Source: Azorinus chamasolen
Lineage: Eukaryota; Mollusca; Bivalvia; Cardiida; Solecurtidae
Assembly: GCA_963576725.1 (NCBI GenBank)
Contig: OY755252.1
Span: 48,858,840 to 48,922,839, forward strand
Length of the DNA stretch: 64,000 bases
Reading direction: 5' to 3'
Part shown: piece by piece, positions 1 through 10,979 of the stretch
Position numbering within the stretch: the stretch's first letter is position 1
Layout of the letters: every line of letters starts with the position of its first letter
Program-made: the position numbers and the translations under genes
Notes under the pieces: model-generated
Told to the model about the DNA's origin: nothing
Database searches by the model: none
Seen by the model: the letters and a program-made list of their open reading frames with translations, nothing else

Positions 1-1061
1 AAAGTCATGGTGTCAGGTGACCTTGACCTTTGACCTAGTGACCTCAAATACTCATCTAGTTGTCATGACCAACCACCACAGCAAGTTTGAAGATCCTAAG
101 TCAAACCCTTGAGCAGTTATTGATCGCAAACAATTTCACCAGTTAAAGTCATGGTGACCTTGACCTTTGACCTAGTGACCTAAAAAACAACAGGGCTCAT
201 CTAGTTGTAATGACCAACCAACTAAGCAAAGTTGAAGATCCTAACCCAAACCCTTGAGCAGTTATTGATCAGAAACCATTTTACCAGTTAAGGTCATGGT
301 GACCTTGACCTTTGACCTAGTGACCTCAAAAACAAAAGGGTCATCCAGTGGTCATGACCAACTACCACAGCAAGTTTGAAGATTCTAAGCCAAACCCTTG
401 AGCAGTTATTGATCAGAAACCATTTAACCAGTTAAGGTCATGGTGACCTTGACCTTTGACCTAAAAAACAACAGTGGTCATCTAGTGGTCATAACCAACC
501 ACCACAGCAAATTTGAAGATTCTAAGCCAAATCCTTGAGCAGTTATTGATCAGAAACCATTTAAGCAGTTAAGGTCATGATGACCTTGACCTTTGACCTA
601 GTGACCTAATAAACAACAGGGTTCGTCTAGTTGTCATTACCAACCAGCTAAGCAAATTTGAAGATCCTAAGCCAAACGCTTCAGCAGTTATTGATCAGAA
701 ACCATTTTACCAGTTAAGGTCATGGTGATCTTGACCTTTGACCTAGTGACCTCAAAAACAACAGAGATCATCTAGTGGTCATGACCAACCACCACAGCAA
801 GTTTGAAGATCCCAAGCCAAACCCTTGAGCAGTTATTGATCGGAAACTATTTCACCATTTTATGTCATTGTGACCTTGACCTTTGAGGCTTTGACATCAA
901 ATACTATAGGGGTCATCTACTTGTCATGACCAACCACCACAGCAAGTTTGAAGATTCTATGCCAAGTCGTTTATTAGTTATCGTTCGGAAACCATCGATC
1001 TATCGACCGACCGACATGTGCAAAGCAATATACCCCCATTTTTTCAAAAGGGGGGTATAAT
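1..1061 (+). repeat. Pearl-like tandem array (about 144-bp unit), 3' part of an element
   Basis: About seven imperfect units repeat every 144 bases (unit starts near 1, 145, 290, 434). Each contains a run of TGACCTTGACC-type motifs. The array ends in an ACCGACCGAC run and a hairpin at about 1029-1059 (TATACCCCC paired with GGGGGGTATA). This order of tandem cores, ACGG-like tetranucleotides and terminal hairpin is the one known for bivalve pearl/CvA elements. The left end lies outside the window. It is not coding. Confidence 0.8.
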
Positions 1062-1707
1062 AACAAAGGGCAATAACTCCAAAATACAGAAGACAGAGTA
1101 ATGGACCTTGCGCACTGCTCTTGTGGTCAATGTGTTCTATCTGTATATGAAGTTTGAAGTCAATGGCTTTTATACTTTGAAAGTTATGATCAGGTTAAGC
1201 CCGATTTTGAGAAAAATAACAAAGGGCAATAACTCCAAAAATACTAAAGACACAGTTATGGACCTTGTGCACTGCACCTGTGGTCAATGTGGTCTATCTG
1301 TATATGAAGTTTGAAGTCAATAGCTTTTATACTTTAAAAGTCATTTTGAGAAAAATAACAAAGGGCAATAACTCCAAAAATACTGAAGACAGAGTTATGG
1401 ACTTTGTGCACTGCACTTGTGGTCAATGTGTTCTATCTGTACATGTATATGAATTTTATACTTTGAGAGTTATTATCCGGACAAGCCCGATTTTGAGAAA
1501 AATAACAAAGTGCAATAACTCCAAAAATACTGAAGACAGAGTTATGGACCTTGTGCACTGCACTTGTGGTCAATGTGTTCTATCTGTATATGAAGTTTGA
1601 AGTCAATAGCTTTATACTTTGGACGTTATGATCCGGACAAGCCGGACGGACGGACATGGTGACTCCAGTATAACCCCCCGCCAACTTTGTTTTTGGGGGT
1701 ATAAAAA
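1062..1707 (+). repeat. Second pearl-like array with CCCCC/GGGGG terminal hairpin
   Basis: Four units of about 140-155 bp, each beginning AACAAAGGGCAATAACTCC, run head to tail. They finish with GGACGGACGGAC and a hairpin (GTATAACCCCC paired with GGGGGTATAAAAA, about 1668-1707). The short open frames here are periodic by-products of the repeats and are not genes. Confidence 0.78.
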
Positions 1708-1742
1708 TATGTTGTGTGTTACATTCTTTTAATATTCTGCAG

Positions 1743-2161
1743 GTGATTTTGATGGTCTCATTCTTGGCGATTCTGGGTATTCATGCAGAAGATCTTTAAT
1801 GACTCCATTCCATGCTCAGACACAGATCAAGAGAGAGATTTTAACAGGTCATTATGCAGGGCTAGAGTAACAATTAAGCAAACCTTTGGTATTTTGAAAA
1901 GGAGATTTTCTCGTCTCCATTCAGGCCTAAGAGTAGATCCTGCCAAATCTGCAGTTATGTCTTGCATATTGTATTTTACACAATAATGCTATTGACAGAA
2001 GGGACCAGATAGAGGAAGCTGATACTGACAATTTGAATTTTTTGCTGATAACCCTCCATGTGAAGCTGCCAATGACGGGAATGGCTTCAGAAATTTCATT
2101 TGCCAAACTTATTTTTAATATTACCTTACTTGTTCTTGTAATGACACTAGATCAGCTGTAA
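1743..2161 (+). pseudogene. Harbinger (HARBI1-like) transposase, broken C-terminal exon
   Basis: Reading from a TTCTGCAG splice-acceptor-like site at 1742, the frame gives GDFDGLILGDSGY and then MTPF. This is the conserved GD-SGY...TPF block of the HARBI1/DDE_Tnp_4 nuclease. A frame change near 1800-1845 leads to a stretch with RARVTIKQTFGILKRRF, the family's RxxVExxFGxLKxRF block. A second change near 1960-1975 returns to the first frame at ILHNNAID, the family's AxxLHN motif. Harbinger nucleases cut DNA at transposon ends. This copy has two shifts that compensate each other and no visible N-terminal half, so it is an inactive relic. The PIF/Harbinger assignment is secure; whether it ever had introns is inferred from one acceptor-like site. 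Confidence 0.8.
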
Positions 2162-2772
2162 AAGTATCAACAAATATTGATATAAATATCAAATACATGA
2201 CAAGACTGGGAAACATGTCATTTTGCTTAAACGTTTCCCTCATAGATCCACTTTTTCAAACAGAATACATCATTTGCAATCAGTAATGGGCTCTGCTCTG
2301 TTTGCAAAAATGGAAACATATCATTTTGTTTAAACATTTCCATCTAGATCCACTTTTTCAAACAGAATACACCCTATGCAGACAATCAGTATTGGGCTGT
2401 TTGATAAGGGTCTACTCTGTTTGCAAATTTTGTCATTTCTGTCAAACTTAATACTGTCTTGTAAATGAATGCTTCATTGTGAATATATTTATGAAAATGC
2501 ATGATGCCACAAAGTTTTTTCATGAATGGGAAACCCTGTGCTAAAAATTTATGGTCACCTAAGTATTAATCAATGTGTACTCCGGGTATAAACTTCAAGT
2601 AAATGACATTTATTTCAATGTGCTACTTCCAACTGTGTATCTATGTGATAGTTTGAAACTTTATAAATATTAATAAATTCTGTAACTTGAATGGGCTTAT
2701 GCATGAAATAATACTTTCAAATTTATAGTACATTTGTATATTAATAGCAAATGCATACTGTAGGTATATCCA
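2162..2772. other. Non-coding AT-rich stretch with degenerate MITE cores
   Basis: No gene is visible. At about 2215-2430 two diverged copies of a GTTTGCAAA / TTTTCAAACAGAAT motif pair resemble the core of the TTAA palindromic elements found elsewhere in the window. The rest is AT-rich sequence without a recognisable feature. Confidence 0.5.
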
Positions 2773-3349
2773 GAATAATCCATATGAGCTGATCAGACAG
2801 CTCCAAGTGAAGCTATATTACATGGAAACTGCATGATAATAATCCATATGAGCTGATCAGACAGCTCCAAGTGAAGCTATATTACATGGAAACTAATAAT
2901 CCATATGAGCTGATCAGACAGCTCCAAGTGAAGCTATATTACATGGAAACTAATAATCCATATGAGCTGATCAGACAGCTCCAAGTGAAGCTATATTACA
3001 TGGAAACTAATAATCCATATGAGCTGATCAGACAGCTCCAAGTGAAGCTATATTACATGGAAACTAATAATCCATATGAGCTGATCAGACAGCTCCAAGT
3101 GAAGCTATATTACATGGAAACTAATAATCCATATCAGCTGATCAGACAGCTCCAAGTGAAGCTATATTACATGGAAACTAATAATCCATATCAGCTGATC
3201 AGACAGCTCCAAGTGAAGCTATATTACATGGAAACTAATAATCCATATGAGCTGATCAGACAGCTCCAAGTGAAGCTATATTACATGGAAACTAATAATC
3301 CATATTAGCTGATCAGACAGCTCCAAGTGAAGCTATATTACATGGAAAC
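2773..3349 (+). repeat. 57-bp minisatellite, about ten copies
   Basis: The unit runs from AATAATCCATATGAGCTG to CATGGAAACT. Because 57 is 19 codons, one frame stays open for 145 codons, so the apparent protein is a by-product of the period. Each unit holds GAGCTG-ATCAGA-CAGCTC, a 6-bp stem hairpin. Two neighbouring copies have CAGCTG instead of GAGCTG. The first and last copies continue into the same GCATGA flank. The 16-base string CTGATCAGACAGCTCC is identical to part of the TTAA-MITE core near 11683. Confidence 0.93.
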
Positions 3350-3520
3350 TGCATGAGTCAATGCTCTGACAAGAGTGAAATTGTTGAAACTGTTGAAGCA
3401 ATTACATGTATTAGCTCTGAAAGAGATTTGTTAAAGAGGGAAAATCTGATTGAATTTTTAACTGAAGGTATTGCTGTTTAAGTAAAAGATAATTCATAGG
3501 TTTTTTTATTGACATACGCA

Positions 3521-5279
3521 GTCTTTCATTATCCAGTAAAATGTTCTCTTTATCAATGTAGTCTTTCATTATCCAGTAAAATGTTCTCTTTATCAATGTT
3601 CTCTTTATCAATGTTCTCTTTATCAATGTAGTCTTTCATTATCAAGTAAAATGTTCTCTTTATCAATGTTGTCTTTCATTATCCAGTAAAATGTTCTCTT
3701 TATCAATGTAGTCTTTCATTATCCAGTAAAATGTTCTCTTTATCAATGTAGTATTTCATTATCCAGTAGAATGTTCTCTTTATCAATGTAGTCTTTCATT
3801 ATCCAGTAGAATGTTCTCTTTATCAATGTAGTCTTTCATTATCCAGTAAAATGTTCTCTTTATCAATGTTCTCTTTATCAATGTAGTCTTTCATTATCCA
3901 GTAAAATGTTCTCTTTATCAATGTAGTATTTCATTATCCAGTAGAATGTTCTCTTTATCAATGTAGTCTTTCATTATCCAGTAGAATGTTCTCTTTATCA
4001 ATGTAGTCTTTCATTATCCAGTAGAATGTTCTCTTTATCAATGTAGTCTTTCATTATCCAGTAGAATGTTCTCTTTATCAATGTAGTCTTTCATTATCCA
4101 GTAAAATGTTCTCTTTATCAATGTTGTCTTTCATTATCCAGTAAAATGTTCTCTTTATCAATGTAGTCTTTCATTATCCAGTAAAATGTTCTCTTTATCA
4201 ATGTAGTCTTTCATTATCCAGTAAAATGTTCTCTTTATCAATGTTCTCTTTATCAATGTTCTCTTTATCAATGTAGTCTTTCATTATCCAGTAGAATGTT
4301 CTCTTTATCAATGTAGTCTTTCATTATCCAGTAAAATGTTCTCTTTATCAATGTAGTCTTTCATTATCCAGTAGAATGTTCTCTTTATCAATGTAGTCTT
4401 TCATTATCCAGTAGAATGTTCTCTTTATCAATGTAGTCTTTCATTATCCAGTAAAATGTTCTCTTTATCAATGTAGTCTTTCATTATCCAGTAAAATGTT
4501 CTCTTTATCAATGTTCTCTTTATCAATGTTCTCTTTATCAATGTAGTCTTTCATTATCCAGTAGAATGTTCTCTTTATCAATGTAGTCTTTCATTATCCA
4601 GTAAAATGTTCTCTTTATCAATGTAGTATTTCATTATCCAGTAGAATGTTCTCTTTATCAATGTAGTCTTTCATTATCCAGTAAAATGTTCTCTTTATCA
4701 ATGTAGTATTTCATTATCCAGTAAAATGTTCTCTTTATCAATGTAGTCTTTCATTATCCAGTAGAATGTTCTCTTTATCAATGTAGTCTTTCATTATCCA
4801 GTAGAATGTTCTCTTTATCAATGTTCTCTTTATCAATGTAGTCTTTCATTATCCAGTAAAATGTTCTCTTTATCAATGTAGTCTTTCATTATCCAGTAGA
4901 ATGTTCTCTTTATCAATGTAGTCTTTCATTATCCAGTAAAATGTTCTCTTTATCAATGTAGTCTTTCATTATCAAGTAAAATGTTCTCTTTATCAATGTA
5001 GTCTTTCATTATCCAGTAAAATGTTCTCTTTATCAATGTTGTCTTTCATTATCCAGTAAAATGTTCTCTTTATCAATGTAGTCTTTCATTATCCAGTAGA
5101 ATGTTCTCTTTATCAATGTAGTCTTTCATTATCCAGTAAAATGTTCTCTTTATCAATGTTGTCTTTCATTATCCAGTAAAATGTTCTCTTTATCAATGTA
5201 GTCTTTCATTATCCAGTAAAATGTTCTCTTTATCAATGTAGTCTTTCATTATCCAGTAAAATGTTCTCTTTATCAATGT
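3521..5279 (+). repeat. 40-bp satellite array with 15-bp slippage units
   Basis: About 43 copies of a 40-bp unit (ATGTTCTCTTTATCA + ATGTAGTCTTTCATT + ATCCAGTAAA) lie head to tail. Variants are AAA/AGA at the unit end, GTTGTC for GTAGTC, and GTATTT for GTCTTT. At about 3581, 3851, 4226, 4496 and 4806 the first 15 bases are repeated one or two extra times. The spacing between two pairs of such blocks is 270 bases, suggesting higher-order duplication. It is non-coding. Confidence 0.95.
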
Positions 5280-5379
5280 CATTGATTTTTCTCTGTGTAC
5301 TTCAATACCTGTAACAAACATTAAAATTCAATTTTGTAACTTAGCACATTCCCACTTGGAACATTTTTCACGATTTCGT

Positions 5380-6245
5380 GACTATATGAAAAACTCGAAA
5401 ACTGACTGTCAGAGAGGGACCTGCAGATAATCTTTTGTTGAATATGGCATTTTTGATAAATCAAGGGCAGAAAACTCTGGACATCGCGATCTCATTCAAC
5501 CCAAAAACTACAACAAGAGTGTTTGGAGGAACACATGTGTCACCTGATCGCAACTGACACAAAAAGTGTGAATATGCTGGAGTGCAAAAATCAGAAAAAG
5601 GGGAATAACTCAAAAGTATTGCATGCAGAGTGATGGACCTTAGTTACATCAATGGTCCTCAATGAGAGGAAGATTTGAAAGCTCTATAATGATTAGTTTT
5701 GAAATGACAGCCAATAAAAGAAAGTGTGACGGGCAGACAAACGGACGGACGGACAGACAACGGATAAGTGATCCCTAAGTGACACATTGCCTCTCGGCAG
5801 GTGACACAAAAATGTATAGATTTCTTCCTCTCTGGTACTGGTTGAGTTATCATGTCACATCAAAAGTGATGACAAAAGTTTATGGTATTTTGGATGAATC
5901 AAGGGCAGGTAACTAGACATAGTAATCTGGTTCAAACCCAAAACTATAGGTGTCTTCCTCTGATGATACTATTAAGCATATGTCTTTAATATGAAACCAA
6001 TATGTGAAGTAATGTATGAGTTATTGCGTCACATCAAAAGTGTTGACAAAAGTTGATGGCATTTTTTAATCAAGGGTAGATAGCTCTAGACAAAGTAATC
6101 TAATTCAACCCCAAAACGATAGGTGTCTTCCTCTGATGATACTTAGAACATGCCCTCAATATGAAACCAATATGTGAGGTACTGTTCAAGTTATCGCGTC
6201 ACATCAAAAGTGTTGACTGACGGACGTTCTCACGGATTGAGTGTT
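5380..6245 (+). repeat. Diverged tandem array interrupted by an insertion
   Basis: Three imperfect units carry ATCAAGGGCAG, then CAACCCAAAACTATAGGTG, TCTTCCTCTGATGATACT and GTCACATCAAAAGTGTTGAC (about 5440-5900, 5890-6060, 6060-6240). The first is split at its AAAACTATAG position by the 5512-5811 element. The unit length is about 160-170 bp. Confidence 0.65.
5512..5811 (+). mobile_element. Hairpin-ended element, GTGACAC family, copy 1
   Basis: It starts ACAAGAG, followed by a 5' hairpin (GTGTTT...GAACAC) and TGTCACCTG. It ends with a GACGGACGGACAGAC run and a 3' hairpin (GTGACACA, GCC-loop-GGC, AGGTGACAC) and then AAAAA. A second copy at 23577-23879 is about 90% identical. It interrupts the array described above; flanking bases are compatible with a TA duplication. 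It has no coding capacity, so movement would need enzymes supplied in trans. Confidence 0.78.
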
Positions 6246-7458
6246 ATGTGACTATTCTTTTGTTCAAAGTAGTCACATAAAATGGAAATTTAGTCACATA
6301 AAATGAAAAAGACAAACGATCTTTAATTTGTTCTCAGTGTCACATAACCATCAATCTGTGTGAGCGGACAGACAGCTGGAAGAAAATGTAATTCCTATAG
6401 GGCTCCTGCATGAAGGAATGTGTAATGAACCATGGTCATAAGATTATTTTGACCAAAGAATGAACTGTAGAAATATTATGCGCGGATGCTGGTCGCGCCC
6501 AACGCATAAAGTGTGGGGTGTGACGTGCCATATTTCTTAAGGGATCAAGCCGACACTACAGACTCCAAATTTTTTCCTATAAAGTTTAATTCCAAGTTTC
6601 TTCTTCACAAAGTCTATACAATACAATGTAGTACACAAAGATTGTTCTCAGAGTTTTTCGTATGTCACCAAGTTTTATAATTTAGTCACTGAGATTTTTC
6701 AGATTCACTTAGTCATTTCTTAATTTGAATTTTCAGTCACAGAGAAGTTTTACAGTCTTATCTCTTAGAAAGTCAGAACTTATGTGTCTAAATTTTACAA
6801 TTACCTACTTCACCTCTATTGGTATTTACACCTTTAGCTCCAAACAAAACATCTACATTCAAAACAATCAAACATGGCTTGGCAGCCATTTAATACTGAT
6901 TAAGAATTTGTCTCAACAGGTGACATGTTATGTACACTACAATTATTCTATAAACAAGTAATTGGGATAAACATTCAATTTGTACAAAGGTGAAAATTGA
7001 AAGGAATTAGACTTATGCCTCAAGATTTGGCATCAAAACAAAGCCTTATGCACAGATTATGCAACTGAATTTTAATATTAATAATGAACCGGTTTGGTTC
7101 CAAATCTGAAATCTAAGCTTAACATTTTAGCGCACAAGATCTGGGTCTACTGTGTTTGAAAAGGCATCGAAAAGCATTTATAAGTGGGAATGAGCTTACA
7201 GTCGGATGATTTAGATTAAGGGGCATGTATACACTGACTATAATATTTGAATGCATTCATATTTCTAAAATTATACCATTATGCATTTATCAAACAGCAT
7301 ATATATTTAATTTTGTTGTATTAAAAGATACAATTCAAATTGGCTTTCATGACTTTCATTTAAGAATAACAACTGACAATTATTTACAAGTTCTAGATAC
7401 ACAATGTTTAGAACATTTATGACATTGTTAACCCAAATATCTATATAGGTCACATGAG
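6246..7458. other. Non-coding stretch, no gene recognised
   Basis: It holds a short direct repeat (AGTCACATAAAATG near 6274 and 6293) and scattered GTCAC motifs at 6580-6760. The open frames are short, AT-rich and resemble no known family. I see no exon borders or RNA genes. Confidence 0.4.
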
Positions 7459-7460
7459 TA

Positions 7461-7697
7461 CAGTAAAACCTCTCTATAACAGCCACTAAATTACATCAAG
7501 CATTTTGCCCATGTGGATTTAAAACAATTAATCTAATCAATATTTATAATGTCATTATTTCTGACATGAATATTCATGGAGTAAAGGGTTAAACATAGGA
7601 GCGTTCTGTTTTACTTTCACCTTGCTTTAAGCAGCCACCTGCCCTAAATACCAACTAATTAACACAATTTAGTGGCTGTTATAGAGAGGTTTTATTG
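7461..7697. mobile_element. Pogo/Tigger-type MITE with TA flanks
   Basis: The ends are CAGTAAAACCTCTCTATAAC and its inverse (GTTATAGAGAGGTTTTATTG), flanked by TA at 7459-7460 and 7698-7699. The terminal inverted repeat continues through CAGCCACTAAATT. CAGT ends with TA target duplication are typical of pogo/Tigger relatives. The middle contains half of a TTAA-type MITE (7505-7593) and a fragment with GCAGCCACCTG shared with the element at 51409. Confidence 0.8.
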
Positions 7698-7699
7698 TA

Positions 7700-8143
7700 T
7701 ATACTATTTCTTTGTTTTGTGCTGTTCAGGTTATATGGTAATTGTTGTGATGACTGGTTATCATAATTATATAGACAAACAAATATCTTTAACCCTTTCC
7801 CTAATGAACATTTATGCATGAATTGATTACATCATTATTATTGTTCACCTTTTTATAATGTAAATTTATGATGGTAATTTTGGCTTAGACAAAATTGTTC
7901 AGTCAGATATATATGCAGGGAGTGTCTGATCTAGGTCTAGTATGCTGTATGCTAAGACATGAAAACATGTTTCTTTGAGGGAAAAGGTTAATATATGAAT
8001 CATAGTTCAAACTTGATAATTTAGAAAATACTTGGACCTTTCTTGCTATTAGACTCATTGCTGTATGAGCATTCAGGAGAGCAATCAGCATATGTATGTG
8101 TTGAGGGCCCCAAATCAGATCTGAAATAAAGATGTTTGTTTGT
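7700..8143. other. Non-coding, nothing recognised
   Basis: AT-rich sequence without convincing coding, hairpin or repeat structure. Confidence 0.35.
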
Positions 8144-8147
8144 TTAA

Positions 8148-8365
8148 CCATCTACTCCATGAATATTCATGTCAGAAATAATGACATTATAAATATAGAT
8201 TAGATTAATTGTTTTAAATCCACATGGACACAAGAATATTTTGCAATGGCAGAACATGAAGAATCCTATCTATATTATATCATAAGCAAACAGAGCAGAC
8301 TCTGACTCATACAGGGCTTACTCTGTTTGTAAAGGCTTAGAAAGTCATATCTATTGAGTAAAGGG
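8148..8365 (+). mobile_element. TTAA-flanked palindromic MITE (core A)
   Basis: It begins after TTAA (8144-8147) with CCATCTACTCCATGAATATT and ends AGTAAAGGG before TTAA (8366-8369). The core has GCAAACAGAGCAGA... and ...TACTCTGTTTGTAAAG as inverted halves. TTAA duplication with CCC/GGG ends is the signature of piggyBac-type elements. Its left 90 bases are the inverse of 7505-7593. Confidence 0.75.
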
Positions 8366-8370
8366 TTAAA

Positions 8371-8640
8371 TATGAAGGATGGGTGTGTTGTACACAGCAT
8401 GAAGGATGGGTGTGTTGTACACAGCATGAAGGATGGGTGTATTGTACACAGCATGAAGGATGGGTGTATTGTACACAGCATGAAGGATGGGTGTGTTGTA
8501 CACAGCATGAAGGATGGGTGTATTGTACACAGCAGGAAGGATGGGTGTATTGTACACAGCATGAAGGATGGGTGTGTTGTACACAGCATGAAGGATGGGT
8601 GTATTGTACACAGCAGGAAGGATGGGTGTATTGTACACAG
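8371..8640 (+). repeat. 27-bp minisatellite, ten copies
   Basis: The unit is ATGAAGGATGGGTGTGTTG + TACACAGC. Copies 5-7 and 8-10 form two identical 81-bp triplets (variants GTG/GTA and ATG/AGG in the same order). It starts five bases after the 8148-8365 MITE. The period is a multiple of three, which creates open frames on both strands that are not genes. Confidence 0.93.
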
Positions 8641-8783
8641 ACAGTTGCATATTAAATGTTTTGATCACCTAGGTAGAAATTAAAAGGGATATTTAATAAA
8701 GATTCTAAATGCAAATAGAGCAGACAATTCTGAGACACCTATGTATTATCTTTGGGCTAGTTTTATTTTTGTTTGACTATTAA

Positions 8784-9269
8784 CTCTTTACTCCATGAAT
8801 ATGCATGTAAGAAATAATGACACCATGAATATATTAAGATTATTATTCATAATAGTACATGACCACATTAATTTTAGACAAAGACAGAAACAGGAGAGTC
8901 ATATCTCTGTTATTTCTTAACCCTTTCCCTCATATAAACGTGTTTTCACGCATTTGCAAACAGAGGAGACCCAGATCAGACGGCTCCTAGAGGAGCCGTC
9001 TGATCAGGGTCTACTCTGTTTGCTAACAGAATTTGATAGAGATGTTTCTTTGCTTTCTAAAATACCTACAATGTTCTACCTTCCATATTTCTTTATAACT
9101 ATTTTGTTACTGAATATTCAGTAGGTATTGAAATTTGGCCTAAATACAGAACAGGGAAAGGGTTAAGCAAACCGAGCAGACCCAGATCAGATGGCACCTA
9201 TAGGAGCTGTCTGATATTGGTCTACTCAGTTTGCAAAGGCGTAGAAAGGCGTATTTATGGAAGAAAGGG
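8784..9269. mobile_element. TTAA MITE (outer) carrying a nested TTAA MITE
   Basis: The outer element starts after TTAA at 8780-8783 (CTCTTTACTCCATGAATATG) and ends GGAAGAAAGGG before TTAA at 9270-9273. It is split at its internal CTTAAGCAAAC site by the element at 8921-9162. The uninterrupted form of this site is seen near 11654 (TTTCTTAAGTAAACAGAG). Confidence 0.82.
8921..9162 (+). mobile_element. TTAA MITE (inner, core A), nested
   Basis: It is flanked by TTAA at 8917-8920 and 9163-9166, begins CCCTTTCCCTCATATAAACG and ends GGGAAAGGG. The core is a near-perfect palindrome: CAGACGGCTCCTAG followed by its inverse AGGAGCCGTCTG, with outer arms GCAAACAGAGGAGA and TCTACTCTGTTTGC. It carries no open frame, so it is non-autonomous. 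Confidence 0.87.
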
Positions 9270-9273
9270 TTAA

Positions 9274-9880
9274 ACCATTATTCTTAAGCAACATAGTCAA
9301 GCTAGAATTTATTTACGTGCAATAAAATTATAACAAGATGCAGTGTCTTACTTATGTGTTATAGATTCTGTATCTTTTTGTCTTACAATGAAATCCATCT
9401 ATACTTAAGAAACAACAAATTCATAGCTGTGCATTAAATCACAGGAATTGAGATGTGGAGTCATTAGATCATGAGGCCTTTAGGCTGAGTGATCTTATTA
9501 CCCACATCTCAATGACTAACTGCGATCTAAGGCGTGACAATGTACAGCTACGAATTTATTGTTTCGATTCTAACACGGCTTTTAATAAAAAATACTTTTC
9601 TCGGAGAAAACGCCCAAACTGGAAGCGTTGTCAGTGGTCACGCCATTTTTTGCTGTTACATTTACTCTACAAGACTTTCACCCATGATGTTTTATGAGTA
9701 AAAGGCAAAATCTCGACAGAAAACAACAATTCAAAGTCAAAAATGTTTCATCTTCCACATTGAAGCGAACAAGTATACCATTTACATCATGTCTGCACAC
9801 CTCTATGCCAGTGCCATCGTGTGTTATTTATACAACTTTCTAAAGCGGCCTTTATTATTATTAGCAAACACATGTGTCTG
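9274..9880. other. Non-coding, nothing recognised
   Basis: An 80-codon open frame at 9455-9697 has no recognisable family features. No repeats or exon borders were identified. Confidence 0.35.
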
Positions 9881-9884
9881 TTAA

Positions 9885-10085
9885 CCCTTTCCTCCATAAA
9901 TACGCATGTTCTATGCTTTTGCAAACACTGTAGACCCAGATCAGACGGCTCCTATAGGCTCCTGCTTGGTCATGATATAATATAAATATGATTCTATAGT
10001 TTCTGCCTTGGCCAAATCTTTCTGTGTTCATGCACTACCATAAGAATTAATATTCATGATATCATAATTACTGGAGTAAAAGGCT
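9885..10085 (+). mobile_element. TTAA MITE, degenerate right half
   Basis: After TTAA (9881-9884) comes CCCTTTCCTCCATAAATACG, then GCAAACACTGTAGACCCAGA and CAGACGGCTCCTATAGG. The second half of the core palindrome is lost. The right end (GGAGTAAAAGG) has no TTAA. Another core-only relic lies at about 10250-10440. Confidence 0.68.
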
Positions 10086-10973
10086 ACCATTCACCGCGCT
10101 GTAAAAACATCTGCTCAAATTCAGAGTTGGTGCAATTTGACTACTTCCAATTCAATCATGCTTATTGAGAAACTATTGACCGAGTATCGAACAGCTTGGC
10201 ATCTCATCTCGTTCGGAGCTGTTTGCAAATGTGCGATAAGGGGATAAGGACATTTGCAAACAGAGTAGACCCGAATCAGACGGCTCCTTCTTTTGGAATA
10301 ATATAGATCTGATTCTACTATTTCTAAAATGGCAAAAACTTTTCAGTATACATATGCAATTGTAAAACTTCAGCTAATAAATATTCATGATGGCATTATT
10401 TTTTGCATTAGACATGTGAAATTACATTTGACTGTGATTAAAGTATTTTATTCATAAATTTCGTGTGAGGGAAAAATGGAACAGCAGATCGAAATACCGC
10501 CCTTGCAGTTCATTATCACGGATTCACCTTTTTTCGGTATTCTTTGTATACATGCCGTTGGTTCAGTCACGGTAGAATGGTCAATACTTAGCCTAAATTC
10601 TGTCTGAAATTAAAAGCATAACGCACCTCTATGTTTTATGTTGCTGTGTTGCTTCTTTTTTTTGTTCCATTGTTCTAGGAGTATTAAACACACTGTAAAT
10701 GGAGGGAAAATAATATGTTTTAGCAAGGAAAAATTAGAAAATTAATTATACATTAATATATATTTTAATGCTTTGGAAACAGATGTCAAAGATGAAAAAA
10801 GTTAATTGTGTATTAATGTTCGATCATGCCGTATATTTGATCTAATATAAACAGTCTGAAACATATCAACCTTAATATGTAGAAATCTTAACTGCATCTC
10901 ATTACTAGATGATGTAAATACGTTCTATCCACTTAACATTGAGAATAAAAAATAGTGTGTGTATTTATTGACA
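10086..10973. other. Mostly non-coding, with a MITE core relic
   Basis: The only recognised item is the core A relic near 10250-10300 (GCAAACAGAGTAGACCC then CAGACGGCTCC). No gene is seen in the remainder. Confidence 0.4.
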
Positions 10974-10979
10974 ACTTAC

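Noticed and set aside
2871..3308. 145-codon frame of 19-residue repeats
   Set aside because: The 57-bp period is a multiple of three, so openness is automatic; it stops in the last unit and has no promoter or splice context.
3521..5279. CRISPR array
   Set aside because: Repeats are contiguous with no unique spacers, in a eukaryotic context.
8354..8683. Overlapping open frames on both strands of the 27-bp array
   Set aside because: Same period artefact; several frames and both strands are open.
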